NCBI RefSeq assembly: GCF_009765985.1
Contig: NZ_LMUM01000033.1
Coordinates: forward strand, 1-64,000
Direction of reading: 5' to 3'
DNA: 64,000 nt
Source of the DNA: Acidobacterium sp. S8
Lineage (GTDB): Bacteria > Acidobacteriota > Terriglobia > Terriglobales > Acidobacteriaceae
How positions within the stretch are numbered: the stretch's first letter is position 1; every line of letters starts with the position of its first letter. This document shows, piece by piece, positions 55,655 to 64,000 of this stretch. The notes beneath the pieces were generated by a model. That model did not search any database. It was not told where the DNA came from and was given only the letters and a program-made list of their open reading frames with translations. Both the position numbers and the translations under genes were made by a program.

Positions 55655-56530
55655 GTGAAGATCAAATATCTGGCTCTGTGTCTGCTCGCTCTTACCTTCC
55701 TCAAAGGCTTTGCCCAGACGCAAAACAATCTTTCTCCCAAATGGGAAGAACTTACCGGTCCTGATTTCATCACCGCCATCCACAACGCACAGGGAGTCTG
55801 CCTGCTGCCCTTCGGCATCATCGAAAAACACGGCCCGCATCTGCCGCTGGGAACAGATCTCATCAACGTCCGCTATGTCACCGAGCATGCTGCCGCGCAG
55901 GAATATGCGGTCATCTTTCCGCCTTACTATTTTGGACAGATTGCCGAGGCGAAACACGAGCCCGGCACCCTTTCCTACAGCATGCATATGCAACTCGAGC
56001 TTCTGCAGGAAACCACGAATGAAATGGCGCGCAACGGCTGCAAAAAGATCCTGATCGTCAACGGTCACGGCGGCAATGAGGACCTGCTGCCCTACTTCGC
56101 GCAATCGCAGCTGCAGGCGCCGCATGATTATGTCGTCTACATTTATCGCTGGCACGCACGCTATCCCGGCCGCCCCGCCGAACATTCCACGGTCGATATG
56201 CACGCAGGAGAATCGGAAACTGCGCACACCATGGTCTCCCGTCCCGACCTCGTACATCAGGATCGCGCTTCTCAGGAATCGGGCGCCGATCAGGCGCGCC
56301 TGCATCTCCCCGATGATGTCTACACCGGCATCTGGTGGTACGCACGCTTTCCAAACCACTATTCAGGAGACGGAAGCGTAGCCACGCAGGAACTCGGCCA
56401 GGCCGACATGAAAGCCTACGTGAGCGATCTCGCGGGAGCGATCCGCTCCATTAAAGCCGACCAGACCAGCCTGACATTACAGAACGAGTTTTTCGAGAAA
56501 TCTCAGCACCCGCTCGATCCGAAGCAATAG
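55655..56530 (+). CDS. Secreted creatininase family amidohydrolase
   Basis: GTG 55655 has the SD AGGAG eight bases upstream; the frame upstream of it is antisense to nitroreductase. The 291-residue protein has a signal peptide (YLALCLLALTFLKGFAQ) and the creatininase motifs: LPFGIIEKHGPHLPLGTDL (metal-binding Glu, His and Asp), ILIVNGHGGNED and DMHAGESETAHTM. The family hydrolyses cyclic amides such as creatinine or FAPy compounds. Export by signal peptide is unusual for the well-known members. Confidence 0.88.
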   Translation: MKIKYLALCLLALTFLKGFAQTQNNLSPKWEELTGPDFITAIHNAQGVCLLPFGIIEKHGPHLPLGTDLINVRYVTEHAAAQEYAVIFPPYYFGQIAEAKHEPGTLSYSMHMQLELLQETTNEMARNGCKKILIVNGHGGNEDLLPYFAQSQLQAPHDYVVYIYRWHARYPGRPAEHSTVDMHAGESETAHTMVSRPDLVHQDRASQESGADQARLHLPDDVYTGIWWYARFPNHYSGDGSVATQELGQADMKAYVSDLAGAIRSIKADQTSLTLQNEFFEKSQHPLDPKQ

Positions 56531-57094
56531 CTATTCCCAATGCCCGTTCAGCGAGAGGCTGGCCGTGCCCGGCGTCTCTCCAATGGATGTGTCATTGCCC
56601 ACAAAATAGCTATGCATGATCAGCGTCACCGTCGTGCCTCCCTGCACACCCAGGTGCACTGGCTGCGAAAGCACATAGTGCGGATAGCGCGTGGATGAGC
56701 CGACACGAGCGGCGGCAAATCCCGTCATCTGCTCATAGCGGCCCACAGCTGTATCCAGGTACCACTCCGCATCTGTCGGCAATGGAGCATCGTAATCGGC
56801 CTCGGCAAAGAGATGATCGATCACAAAAGTCCGTCCGGGCGGAATATGGATACACAAATAGCCCCGGCTCGCCGGCTGAGGAAACGTATCGAACTGTTGA
56901 AACTGCTCATAACCGTTTACGTTGCTCTCCGGAGTAAAGCATGACTGCGTCTGGTCTGTCGGAATTTCAAGCTGAGGATCGTTCGAGGGCGAGTTTGGAT
57001 ACCGCGAATGACGCGGGCGGTGCATCTGCGCCATAAGCAGCAGCGGACAAAGCAGAATGCCGGACAAGAGGATCGAAATCCGAACAGAGCGCAT
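56531..57094 (-). CDS. Secreted protein of unknown function
   Basis: A 187-residue product begins with a signal peptide (ILLSGILLCPLLLMAQ). The mature part is beta-rich: GYLCIHIPPGRTFVIDHLF, AEWYLDTAVGRYEQMTG and GVQGGTTVTLIMHSYFVG, consistent with a small beta-sandwich. Two Cys may form a disulfide. No family is recognised. Its stop codon directly abuts the stop of the convergent creatininase-like gene. Confidence 0.65.
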   Translation of the reverse strand: MRSVRISILLSGILLCPLLLMAQMHRPRHSRYPNSPSNDPQLEIPTDQTQSCFTPESNVNGYEQFQQFDTFPQPASRGYLCIHIPPGRTFVIDHLFAEADYDAPLPTDAEWYLDTAVGRYEQMTGFAAARVGSSTRYPHYVLSQPVHLGVQGGTTVTLIMHSYFVGNDTSIGETPGTASLSLNGHWE

Positions 57095-57270
57095 AGAGCA
57101 AGAGACCTCGCTAGTGAAATCAGCAAAACATCCACTAGACGCGACATACTGCTCGTCCGTTGCGGAAATTTATCTCTGTCGATTTACAGGTCCCTGCATT
57201 CCGGCTCTTTCCCTGCACCGGCGAACGCAGCAGTTATGTCTGTTGGGAATGCGCATGTATCGTATTTCAC

Positions 57271-58812
57271 ATGGACCTGAAAAAGATTCGCAATGCTGGC
57301 AGCGCGCTGGCACTCGCCTCCGTCTGCCTCCTCGCGCTTCCCTGCCTGCCCGCACATGCTCAGGCTGATAAAGATAAGCCTGCCGACAAAGCTGCTCCCG
57401 ACAAAACCGACAAATCCGATAAGCCTGGCCTTCTCCCGCTTCCAGCCGATGCACATACACAGCAAACCATGGAGCTGAATGGCAAGACGCTGCATTACAC
57501 CGTCACCGTGGGCACGCTGCCAACCCGCGACAAAGAAGGTAAAGAAGCGGGCAAGGTGGTCTTCACGGCTTATACCGTCGAAGGTGCCAACCGGCCTGTA
57601 ACCTTCGCCTTCAACGGTGGTCCCGGAGCGTCGTCTGTTTATCTCAATTTTGGAGCCATCGGCCCCAAGCATCTCGCCAAGGTGGGAAATGAAGGCGACA
57701 GCCCATCTGATCCCGCAACGCTGGTCGATAATCCCGGCACATGGCTCGACTTCACCGATCTCGTCTTCATCGACCCGATTGGTACCGGCTTCAGCCGCGC
57801 TACCGTGCCTGAGGCCGACGCCAAGAAGCTCTTCTACAGCACAGAGCCTGACATCGAATACCTTTCGCGCGTCGTCTACGATTGGCTCGTCAAGAATGAC
57901 CGCCTGACCTCACGCAAGTATCTCGTCGGAGAAAGCTACGGCGGCTTCCGCGGCCCGCGCATTACGCATTATCTGCAGTCGCAGCTTGGCGTGGCCATGA
58001 ACGGCGTTGTGCTGGTCTCGCCTTATCTAAACCCCACTATCGAAGACAATGGGGATCTGTCGCCTATCCCCTGGATGGTGACGCTGCCCTCCATCACCGC
58101 CGCGCACCTGGAGCGAGAGCACAAGCTTACCCAGCAGGCCATGTCCGACGTCATCGCGTACACCTTCGGCGAGTACGCGACCGATCTCTTCAGGGGCCGC
58201 ACCGATCCTGAAGCCACCGCCCGCATTGTTAAGCGTGTCACCGAAATGACCGGCCTCGATCCCGAGTTCGTAAAGCACTCCGGTGGACGGCTCGAAACCG
58301 GGGCTTATCTGCGCGAGGCTTTCCGCGAAGAAGGCAAAATAGGCTCCGTCTACGACTCGAACGTGACTGCGTATGATCCATTCCCCTACTCGCCCGATCA
58401 GCGCTCGAACGATCCTCTGCTCGAAACGCTCATCGCTCCGAGCACAACCGCCATGGTCGACTTTGTGACGCGCACCGTGGGATGGAAGGTCGATGCCCGC
58501 TATAACGCGCTTTCGTTCGATGTGAACCGCCTGTGGGACGGCGGAGATGAACTGCGCAAAGGCTCAGTGGAAGACCTTCGGCAGGCCGTGGCGGCCGACC
58601 CCAAGATGCGAGTCATCATCGCCCACGGATGGAACGATCTTTCCTGCCCCTTCATGGGATCGGTCCTCACCGTGAACCAGATGCCGCTCATGGGCACTGA
58701 CACCACGCGCGTGGCCGTGCATGAATATCCGGGCGGCCACATGTTCTACACGCGCGAATCCAGCCGTCTTGAGCTGAGAAAAGATGTGATGGATATGGTC
58801 GACAAACACTGA
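57271..58812 (+). CDS. Secreted serine carboxypeptidase-like peptidase (S10)
   Basis: ATG 57271 starts a signal peptide (ALALASVCLLALPCLPAHAQ) followed by a Lys/Asp/Pro-rich linker. The 513-residue protein has the S10 layout: TFAFNGGPGASSVYLNFGAIGP (oxyanion region), DPIGTGFSR, catalytic Ser in VGESYGGFRGP, Asp in AHGWNDLSCP and His in YPGGHMFY. It is expected to remove C-terminal residues from peptides outside the cytoplasm. TATCGT lies seven bases before the ATG and no SD is seen. The 176-bp gap before it is divergent from the small secreted protein. Confidence 0.92.
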   Translation: MDLKKIRNAGSALALASVCLLALPCLPAHAQADKDKPADKAAPDKTDKSDKPGLLPLPADAHTQQTMELNGKTLHYTVTVGTLPTRDKEGKEAGKVVFTAYTVEGANRPVTFAFNGGPGASSVYLNFGAIGPKHLAKVGNEGDSPSDPATLVDNPGTWLDFTDLVFIDPIGTGFSRATVPEADAKKLFYSTEPDIEYLSRVVYDWLVKNDRLTSRKYLVGESYGGFRGPRITHYLQSQLGVAMNGVVLVSPYLNPTIEDNGDLSPIPWMVTLPSITAAHLEREHKLTQQAMSDVIAYTFGEYATDLFRGRTDPEATARIVKRVTEMTGLDPEFVKHSGGRLETGAYLREAFREEGKIGSVYDSNVTAYDPFPYSPDQRSNDPLLETLIAPSTTAMVDFVTRTVGWKVDARYNALSFDVNRLWDGGDELRKGSVEDLRQAVAADPKMRVIIAHGWNDLSCPFMGSVLTVNQMPLMGTDTTRVAVHEYPGGHMFYTRESSRLELRKDVMDMVDKH

Positions 58813-58844
58813 TCCAAAGCCAACCTGATTGATACAAGTACGAC

Positions 58845-58955
58845 CTGGGTGCCCCATCCTGAGCTGAAGGAAGGGTGGGGTTATCTCAACCTTTTTTCTT
58901 CTGCTTACAGCTGGGTGCCCCATCCTTTCGCGCTTTTTTGCGAAAGGGTGGGACT
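58845..58955. repeat. Tandem family B hairpins, copies 2 and 3
   Basis: Both copies begin with CTGGGTGCCCCATCCT (58845-58860 and 58911-58926). Copy 2 pairs CCCCATCCT with AAGGGTGGGG (58871-58880). Copy 3 pairs CCCATCCTTTCGC with GCGAAAGGGTGGG (58940-58952) almost perfectly. They are close in sequence to the hairpin at 10256-10290 and fill part of the 321-bp gap between convergent genes. Confidence 0.75.
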
Positions 58956-59030
58956 TCAACAAGCTAAGCCCAGTTTCATTCAGATGAAAAGGGGACGAAT
59001 GGAAGGGACGAGCGTGAGAAAAGGTAGAAG

Positions 59031-59092
59031 CACCGGGCTTTGGCCCGGTGATAAGTGGACAATAGAAAGGGGCTTTAGCCCCGGGATTTTTT
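59031..59092. repeat. Two GC-rich hairpins
   Basis: CACCGGGC-TTTG-GCCCGGTG (59031-59050) is perfect, and GGGGCTTTAGCCCC (59069-59082) is a second perfect stem, followed by GGGATTTTTTC. The second with its T-run can act as a terminator for the S10 gene. Apart from these and the family B copies, nothing else is seen in 58813-59133. Confidence 0.65.
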
Positions 59093-59133
59093 CAATTCAA
59101 TGCCGAACACAGTCAAAACATCAGCAATCTGAA

Positions 59134-59994
59134 TCAACCCTTCTTCTTCTGCTCACCCGCCTGCATATTCAGCTTCTGTTCCTTCTTGTCGCGCATGACG
59201 GTAAGCTGCACCTGTTTACCGCGATTGCTATGCAGGATCTTCACCCAGTCAGCACGGGAAGCCATGTTGCTGTTGTTGACCTTGGTGATGATGTCTCCAG
59301 CCTTGAGCCCTGCCGTGGACGCTGGGCTGTTGTCATCGACGCTTCGCACCAGCAGGCCTGTCCCATCGCTCACGCCAAAGTAACTCGCCAGCTGTGTGCT
59401 CAACACATCTACATCCGCGCCCACATAGAGGCCGTTTGTCGTGAATACACCGAAGAAACCGTTTCCAAACCAGCGCGAAGAAGGCGCTGAAAGACCGTCC
59501 ATCACCGGCTCCTGGCTGGGGTCAGGAACGGTAAAGTGCTTTGCCCAGGCGTCCGCTTCCACCTTGGCGCGGTCGGCCATCTCGACAGAAATATTCTGCA
59601 GCTGCCCGTCCCGGCTGATGACGAAGTTCGCTGTATGTCCCGGCGGCGTCTCGCGCAGCATGCGGTGCAGCTGATCGGCGTTGTCAATGCGCTGGCCATT
59701 CATCTCGAGCACTACGTCGTGAAGCTTTAGACCGGCTTTATTCGCAGGCGCATCGTGATCGATCGTGACGATCTCTGCGCCATGATTGTCTTTAAGTTTG
59801 AGGGCTGCGGCGCGCTCGTTATCGATGTCATGGGTATTGATACCCAGATAGCTTTGTGGATTATGCGCCAGATAGGCAGGAGTCTCGCTAAAAACAACAG
59901 TAAGCGGTTGCGCAGCTAACTCTCCTGCACCGAAGGAGAGTACCGCCCCCCCCGCTGCAAGAATCGTCCAACCCAGCCTCAAAAAGTGTTTCAT
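59134..59994 (-). CDS. Secreted protein with two PDZ domains
   Basis: A 286-residue protein with a signal peptide (WTILAAGGAVLSFGAG). Two PDZ domains follow: the first around 45-125 (YLGINTHDIDN, NKAGLKLHDVVLEMNGQRID), the second around 170-275 (FFGVFTTNGLYVGADVDVLS, STAGLKAGDIITKVNN). There is no HtrA-type protease domain, so it is a periplasmic scaffold or substrate-recognition factor. A GxN-type serine protease motif is not present. The gene is convergent with the S10 gene and lies near the sigma/anti-sigma operon but is separated by 73 bp. Confidence 0.82.
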   Translation of the reverse strand: MKHFLRLGWTILAAGGAVLSFGAGELAAQPLTVVFSETPAYLAHNPQSYLGINTHDIDNERAAALKLKDNHGAEIVTIDHDAPANKAGLKLHDVVLEMNGQRIDNADQLHRMLRETPPGHTANFVISRDGQLQNISVEMADRAKVEADAWAKHFTVPDPSQEPVMDGLSAPSSRWFGNGFFGVFTTNGLYVGADVDVLSTQLASYFGVSDGTGLLVRSVDDNSPASTAGLKAGDIITKVNNSNMASRADWVKILHSNRGKQVQLTVMRDKKEQKLNMQAGEQKKKG

Positions 59995-60067
59995 GTGCGT
60001 TTCAATCAGTCCTTCCTATTTGTAGGACTTTCTTATGAAAAGGACGTTATCGTTTGATTTTCGACTT

Positions 60068-61048
60068 CTATTGTATTTGCGGTAATTGCTGCAGCACTTG
60101 CCGCGAAACCGTCCGAATCTGCGGATTATCGTCCTGCAATGCCACGGTATGCAAGACTTCCCTCACGCTTGAGTCGCTTTCGACCGGCTCAATCAGATTA
60201 ATGGCCTGCGAGCGAACCTGCGGGTCGGAGTCCTTCATTAGAGCCTCAAGCACCGCATCGCGCACGCGCATATCTTCGGCCACATACGGTTGCAGTCCTT
60301 CCAACGCCTTCATCCGAACACTGGAATCCTTGTCATAGCGCAGGGCAACCATCAAGGCGTTGCGGATGGGGCCATCATCGTCACACTGGCGTCCATTGCG
60401 GCACTCATGAGCCAGCAGATCTACGGAGTCGTCACGCACACCCGCATTCAGGTGGTTCTGCGTTCCCAGCAGCAGAAGCTGGCGTATACGGGGGTCGTCC
60501 GCCGTTCCCTGCATCGTTTCCGGGACTAATTTGTTGTAATTCACCTTCACGATGTCTGACTTCGGATCGCGTGTGATCCCGCTTACATTCGCGATCTGAG
60601 CGGGGTTCTCTTCGACCACTGCCGGCGGCTGACCGAGATTCAAAATCAGCTTGGATTGTTCCGCTTCATGCGCCTTCAGCCCGGCACGATAACCGCCATA
60701 CCCGCCCGCACCCAGACCCACCAGCAGCAGCAGCGAAGCCATTACGGGGGCGGCGCGCAAACGGCCAACCCCGCGGGTCAGGAGCTGCGTAAGCCGTACC
60801 AGCCAGCTTCCATGCGGAATGTTATCGAGCGCCTCTTCCAGGCGCATACGGGCCTGCGCCAGCATGGCCGCGGGTGGCTCTTCGACCGGATAGAGCGCCA
60901 TGGTGGTCTTGAAGCCGCGCATCGCCTGCATATCGCGGCGGCAATCGTCACACTCCCGCAGGTGCTGTTCGAGTTGGTGGTTGGCGTCGTCGGAGATTTC
61001 TCCGTAGGCTGCCAACGCAATATTCTGTTGAGCCAGATCACACTTCAT
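60068..61048 (-). CDS. Zinc-finger anti-sigma factor with HEAT-like repeats
   Basis: The ATG at 61048 has an AAAGGA SD. The 326-residue protein starts with a ZAS-type anti-sigma domain: Cys3, His29, Cys33 and Cys36 (HLRECDDC). One membrane helix (APVMASLLLLVGLGAGGYGG) lies near residue 100. The outer part has HEAT-like repeats: DGPIRNALMVALRYDKDSS, VRMKALEGLQPYVAED, VRDAVLEALMKDSDPQVRSQ and VREVLHTVALQDDNPQIRTV. So it is a membrane-bound inhibitor with an extracytoplasmic protein-binding arm. It follows the ECF sigma gene by 110 bp. Confidence 0.85.
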   Translation of the reverse strand: MKCDLAQQNIALAAYGEISDDANHQLEQHLRECDDCRRDMQAMRGFKTTMALYPVEEPPAAMLAQARMRLEEALDNIPHGSWLVRLTQLLTRGVGRLRAAPVMASLLLLVGLGAGGYGGYRAGLKAHEAEQSKLILNLGQPPAVVEENPAQIANVSGITRDPKSDIVKVNYNKLVPETMQGTADDPRIRQLLLLGTQNHLNAGVRDDSVDLLAHECRNGRQCDDDGPIRNALMVALRYDKDSSVRMKALEGLQPYVAEDMRVRDAVLEALMKDSDPQVRSQAINLIEPVESDSSVREVLHTVALQDDNPQIRTVSRQVLQQLPQIQ

Positions 61049-61158
61049 GGCTTTCATCCTTTGCCTCACATTGCCTCAAAAAATTTACTTTCAATCGGCT
61101 TCTTTGAGCCTTCTTGCGAGGCCTTTGGCCCCTTCTTGCTATGGTTAAAACCTAGGTT

Positions 61159-61839
61159 CTAACGTATCTCCGCCAGATTTGCGCGTAACTTTCGTGTTGC
61201 TCGAAAGAGCGTGTTCTTCGCTGTCTCTTCCGTTGTGTTCAGCATTTCGCCAATGGTTCTCAGCTTCAGTCCCTGGTAATGCTTCAGCTCAAAAACCATC
61301 CGCTCACGGGGTGTCAGCGTATCGAGGGCAGCTTGAATTTTCTGCCCCAGAATTTTGCGCTGCAGCTCGCGGTCAGGATTTGCTCCGGCCCGGTCATCGC
61401 TGACATTGCTGAGCAGGTCCATCTCTTCGCCCGAAGCGTCGATCATCACCGCCGGGTCTTCGCGCCGGGACTTGCGCCGCCGCAACTGGTCGAGGCACAG
61501 GTTGGTAACGATGCGGTAAATCCACGTATAAAACGAGCACTCGAAACGAAAATTTCCGAGATAGCGGTAAGCCTTTAGAAAGGCTTCCTGGTGAATATCC
61601 TGCGCGTCCTGCTCAGAGCCTGTCAGATGCAGCGCCAGCCGCAGCACGGCTTGATCATACTGACGCACCAGAAGATCAAAGGCTGCGCGTGAGCCCTGCT
61701 GGGCCTCGCGGATCAGCTCCGTTTCCGTAGTACGGTCGCGTACGTCTGTCAGCATGCGCTGCGAGGATTGTATCGTTCGACCCTCAGGATGCGCGTTGGC
61801 CGTCGTGGGGACGGGAATTCTCAGTGCGTCTGCCGGCAT
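61159..61839 (-). CDS. ECF RNA polymerase sigma factor (RpoE-like)
   Basis: A 226-residue sigma factor with region 2 (LTGSEQDAQDIHQEAFLKAYRYL and FECSFYTWIYRIVTNLCLDQ) and region 4 (LTPRERMVFELKHYQGLKLRTIGEMLNTTEETAKN). An N-terminal extension of about 35 residues is present; a later ATG at 29 is an alternative start. Together with the zinc-finger anti-sigma gene it forms a classic ECF pair that senses envelope stress and is released on anti-sigma inactivation. Which stress is not known. Confidence 0.93.
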   Translation of the reverse strand: MPADALRIPVPTTANAHPEGRTIQSSQRMLTDVRDRTTETELIREAQQGSRAAFDLLVRQYDQAVLRLALHLTGSEQDAQDIHQEAFLKAYRYLGNFRFECSFYTWIYRIVTNLCLDQLRRRKSRREDPAVMIDASGEEMDLLSNVSDDRAGANPDRELQRKILGQKIQAALDTLTPRERMVFELKHYQGLKLRTIGEMLNTTEETAKNTLFRATRKLRANLAEIR

Positions 61840-61945
61840 ACTTCCACTGCTCCAGAATGCGATCGCAAATGCAATGAAATAGACGATTCGGAACGACTTT
61901 CGTTAGCCGAAGACGTTGCTTTTCAGATTCCTTTAAACTCGGCTC

Positions 61946-62533
61946 ATGGTCTTTGAAAGCACTCTTTTCCCCCACTCTGAACCTGAAACGAAGTCTGGCT
62001 GGATTACCGCCTTCTGTGACGGCGGCTCCCGCGGCAATCCCGGCCCCGCAGGATATGGCGTCTATATTCAGGACGAAAATGGCAAAAAAGTGGCCGAACT
62101 GAGCGAGTTTTTGGGCAAAAAAACGAACAATTTTGCGGAATATTCGGGCCTTTTAGCGGCACTGGACTACGCCATTTCCCACGGCCATACCCACTTGAAA
62201 GTCGTCGCCGATTCAGAACTGATGGTGAAACAGATGAAGGGCCAATACAGGGTCAACAGCCCCGAACTTCGTCCCCTTTATGACGAGGCGAAAAGCCGCG
62301 CATCCAAGCTGGAAGCCTTTCAGATTCAACATGTTCTGCGATGCAAGAATCAACGTGCCGACCAGCTTGCCAATCAGGCAATGGACAAAGGCACCGGCAA
62401 GTCTCCACAGCCTGCTGCGCCTTCAGCACCCAAGCCGCAGATTCTACGAGGTTTTGTGAAAGGCGGCGTTATCCACCTGGTTGAGGGTGAGCTGCCGGAT
62501 GGAATTTTTGTACGTGTAACGCGAGAAAGCTAG
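61946..62533 (+). CDS. Ribonuclease HI family protein with C-terminal extension
   Basis: A 195-residue protein whose first 140 residues form RNase H: acidic catalytic residues occur in FCDGGSRGNPGPAGYG (Asp), NFAEYSGLLAALDYA (Glu), VVADSELMVKQMKG (Asp) and QRADQLANQAMD (Asp). It degrades RNA in RNA-DNA hybrids. The last 55 residues (from TGKSPQPAAPSAPK) are a Pro-rich linker and a short beta segment not found in RnhA of E. coli. TAAACT lies six bases before the ATG (leaderless-like). Confidence 0.9.
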   Translation: MVFESTLFPHSEPETKSGWITAFCDGGSRGNPGPAGYGVYIQDENGKKVAELSEFLGKKTNNFAEYSGLLAALDYAISHGHTHLKVVADSELMVKQMKGQYRVNSPELRPLYDEAKSRASKLEAFQIQHVLRCKNQRADQLANQAMDKGTGKSPQPAAPSAPKPQILRGFVKGGVIHLVEGELPDGIFVRVTRES

Positions 62534-62592
62534 GAATTTCAACAGGTTACCAGTCTCGTCAACCTTTCATAATGATCGCGCGGCTTCGTCAC

Positions 62593-62598
62593 TATAAT
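62593..62598 (+). promoter_or_regulatory. Consensus -10 TATAAT, leaderless position for the DUF5995 gene
   Basis: TATAAT is followed by seven bases and then the ATG at 62606, so transcription may start at the initiation codon. If the ATG at 62597 were used, it would overlap the -10, which is why I prefer 62606. Confidence 0.5.
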
Positions 62599-62605
62599 GC
62601 GGGCC

Positions 62606-63328
62606 ATGTTTCCTTATGATTCCGCGCTGTTGCCTGCGGTGCAATCGACGCCTGTTTCCATAGCCGATGTCCTCACCATCCTGCGCACCATCGACGGCAC
62701 TTGCGCGGACGGGGACGGACTGAAGTGGTTCAACTGGCTCTATCTGCAGGTCACGGAGGCCGTCGAAGCCCGCATCGTCGCTGGCGGCTTCAGCGCTCCG
62801 GCATGGCTTGCCGCGCTCGACGTGCAATTCGCACGCCTTTACTTCAACGCGCTTGCCGCATCACTCTTAGGCCAGCCTGTGCCGGATTGCTGGCAGGCGT
62901 TGTTTGAAAGGCGCAATCAAGCCCAGATCGCCCGCATCCAGTTCGCCTTCGCCGGGATCAATGCACACATTAATCACGATCTTGCTGAAGCGATTGTCGC
63001 CACCTGCACAGCAACCGGTTCTGTTCCGGCGCACAGCGGAGTTCTGTATACCGACTACACAGCCCTCAATTCGACACTCGACAGCCTGATTGATCAGGCC
63101 AAGCATACCCTGGACGTTCGCCTTCTCGGCGACGCGCTCCCGCCCGCGGCGCAACTGGAAAACACGCTTGCGGCCTGGAGCGTCAGCGCCGCCCGCGAAT
63201 CCGCCTGGCGAAACGCGGAGATTCTGTGGCACCTGCGGGCATCGCCTGATTTGTCGTCCGCTTTTATGAATTCGCTCGACGGTTTGAGCAGTGTAGCCGG
63301 GAACGTTCTTCTGGTTCCTGTCCCCTGA
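62606..63328 (+). CDS. DUF5995 family protein
   Basis: The 240-residue protein (start MFPYDSALLPAV) is helical and fits the DUF5995 family: FNWLYLQVTEAVEARI, WLAALDVQFARLYFNALAASL, PDCWQALFERRNQAQIARIQ and the metal-type GINAHINHDLAEAI with two His and an Asp. It ends with WRNAEILWHLR. The His-rich INAHINHDL could bind a metal, but no reaction is known. It is convergent with the phospholipase gene, twelve bases away. Confidence 0.8.
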   Translation: MFPYDSALLPAVQSTPVSIADVLTILRTIDGTCADGDGLKWFNWLYLQVTEAVEARIVAGGFSAPAWLAALDVQFARLYFNALAASLLGQPVPDCWQALFERRNQAQIARIQFAFAGINAHINHDLAEAIVATCTATGSVPAHSGVLYTDYTALNSTLDSLIDQAKHTLDVRLLGDALPPAAQLENTLAAWSVSAARESAWRNAEILWHLRASPDLSSAFMNSLDGLSSVAGNVLLVPVP

Positions 63329-63340
63329 CAGACCGCGTAT

Positions 63341-64000
63341 CTACGCCTTCACTGCCCCGATTGCCGGGTCGCTCATACTGTCCTTCCCGGTTTCAAGATG
63401 CCCGGCCAGTTGATGGCGAAAGCTGGGATCGCCCTCGGACTCGATAGTCAGGTCATACCAGCCGAAAGTGTCGTTGAGCTGCCATTTCTGGCGCCATTCT
63501 TTGCCTGCGTGCAGGGTATGAGAGATCGACTTTTCGCTATATGCGTCGCGTACACGCAAATTAAAGTCGGCATTTCCGCGATTGCGCAGCCGAAGCTGGA
63601 CATGATTGCCGGCGGCATCGTAGTCCACCGTGCTCTCAATCTGATCTTTCGGGCCTCCCTTGAAAGCTCTCAGGAACCCATTCGGGCCGTAGACGGCAAG
63701 ATCATAATCAGCCTGTATCTCCCAGGTATCGGACAGCTCGGCGTTCGGACCGACGGTGTAGCTGCGCGGGTGAATGCCGCTCTGACCGGAGCGCACATGG
63801 AAGACGGCTCCCTGCTTTCCCGCATTCCTGAAATGAAGCTGGAAATGACCGGAATCGGCGATGCCTTCCATATATAGCTCATAGGGCAAGACACGGGACG
63901 GACGTGTTCCCGGCTCCTGTACCGGCATGGCCTGTTCGACGGGAGGCGCAGGCTTGTAGTCCGGATGACTTTTGTTATCCGGAGGAAGATAGGCAACGGT
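63341..64000 (-). CDS. Phospholipase C-like protein, C-terminal part (gene continues beyond the window)
   Basis: The frame stays open from 63341 to the right edge, giving at least 219 residues with the start outside. The sequence resembles the C-terminal DUF756 beta-sandwich region of phosphocholine-type bacterial phospholipases C: TRPSRVLPYELYMEGIADSG, QLHFRNAGKQGAVFHV, DYDLAVYGPNGFLRAFKG and NTFGWYDLTIESEGD-like wording near the end. The catalytic phosphoesterase domain would lie upstream, beyond 64000. The linker before it is rich in Pro (YKPAPPVEQAMP). Confidence 0.72.
   Translation of the reverse strand, partial: TVAYLPPDNKSHPDYKPAPPVEQAMPVQEPGTRPSRVLPYELYMEGIADSGHFQLHFRNAGKQGAVFHVRSGQSGIHPRSYTVGPNAELSDTWEIQADYDLAVYGPNGFLRAFKGGPKDQIESTVDYDAAGNHVQLRLRNRGNADFNLRVRDAYSEKSISHTLHAGKEWRQKWQLNDTFGWYDLTIESEGDPSFRHQLAGHLETGKDSMSDPAIGAVKA

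Overview
This 64 kb window looks like an ordinary chromosomal segment of a Gram-negative bacterium. It most likely comes from Acidobacteriota, class Terriglobia. The clues are lpxC (lipid A synthesis), a VWA protein of the type expanded in Acidobacteria, many secreted peptidases and hydrolases, few Shine-Dalgarno (SD) sites, and short palindromic repeats between genes. The phylum call is inference. I see no prophage, IS element, CRISPR array, rRNA or tRNA. One coding sequence, a phospholipase C-like gene, runs off the right edge.

Layout. 0.1-7 kb: stress-type small proteins (DUF2383, DUF1003), an SDR dehydrogenase, a GAF/HisKA protein without an ATPase domain, an MFS carrier, a cupin and three envelope proteins. 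7-13 kb: an RluD-type pseudouridine synthase, a secreted esterase, the VWA protein, ligA and a decayed LysR gene. 13-21 kb: an M20 peptidase followed by an overlooked 49-residue membrane peptide, lpxC, a methyltransferase, a Tat-exported lactonase, glyA, an alpha/beta hydrolase and alr. 21.5-28 kb: a compact minus-strand histidine operon, hisI-G-D-C-B-H-F-A, without hisE. 28-37 kb: prolyl oligopeptidase, radical SAM protein, an FAD oxidoreductase/ECF41 sigma pair, an MFS exporter and small proteins. 37-50 kb: ppc, an ABC-F ATPase, DUF2252, a PfkB kinase with trehalase, an AsmA-like protein and a GH13 glucosidase. 50-52 kb: a TetR-controlled ABC-2 export operon. 52-64 kb: a membrane/His-Met-rich protein pair, nitroreductase, creatininase-like protein, S10 peptidase, PDZ protein, an ECF sigma/anti-sigma pair, RNase HI and the partial phospholipase.

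Main results. (1) The his operon is preceded by a complete attenuator: a 37-residue leader peptide with nine His codons in eleven, a 12-bp antiterminator and an intrinsic terminator. (2) The FAD oxidoreductase/ECF41 pair is preceded by a TGTCACA-N16-CGTC element, the published ECF41 promoter signature as I recall it. (3) At least thirteen genes have a TANNNT hexamer exactly 6 or 7 nt before the start codon and mostly no SD, which points to common leaderless transcription. (4) A perfect palindrome overlaps the -10 hexamer and the -35/-10 spacer of the TetR efflux operon. (5) Two families of intergenic hairpins recur, and one copy abuts the LysR remnant.
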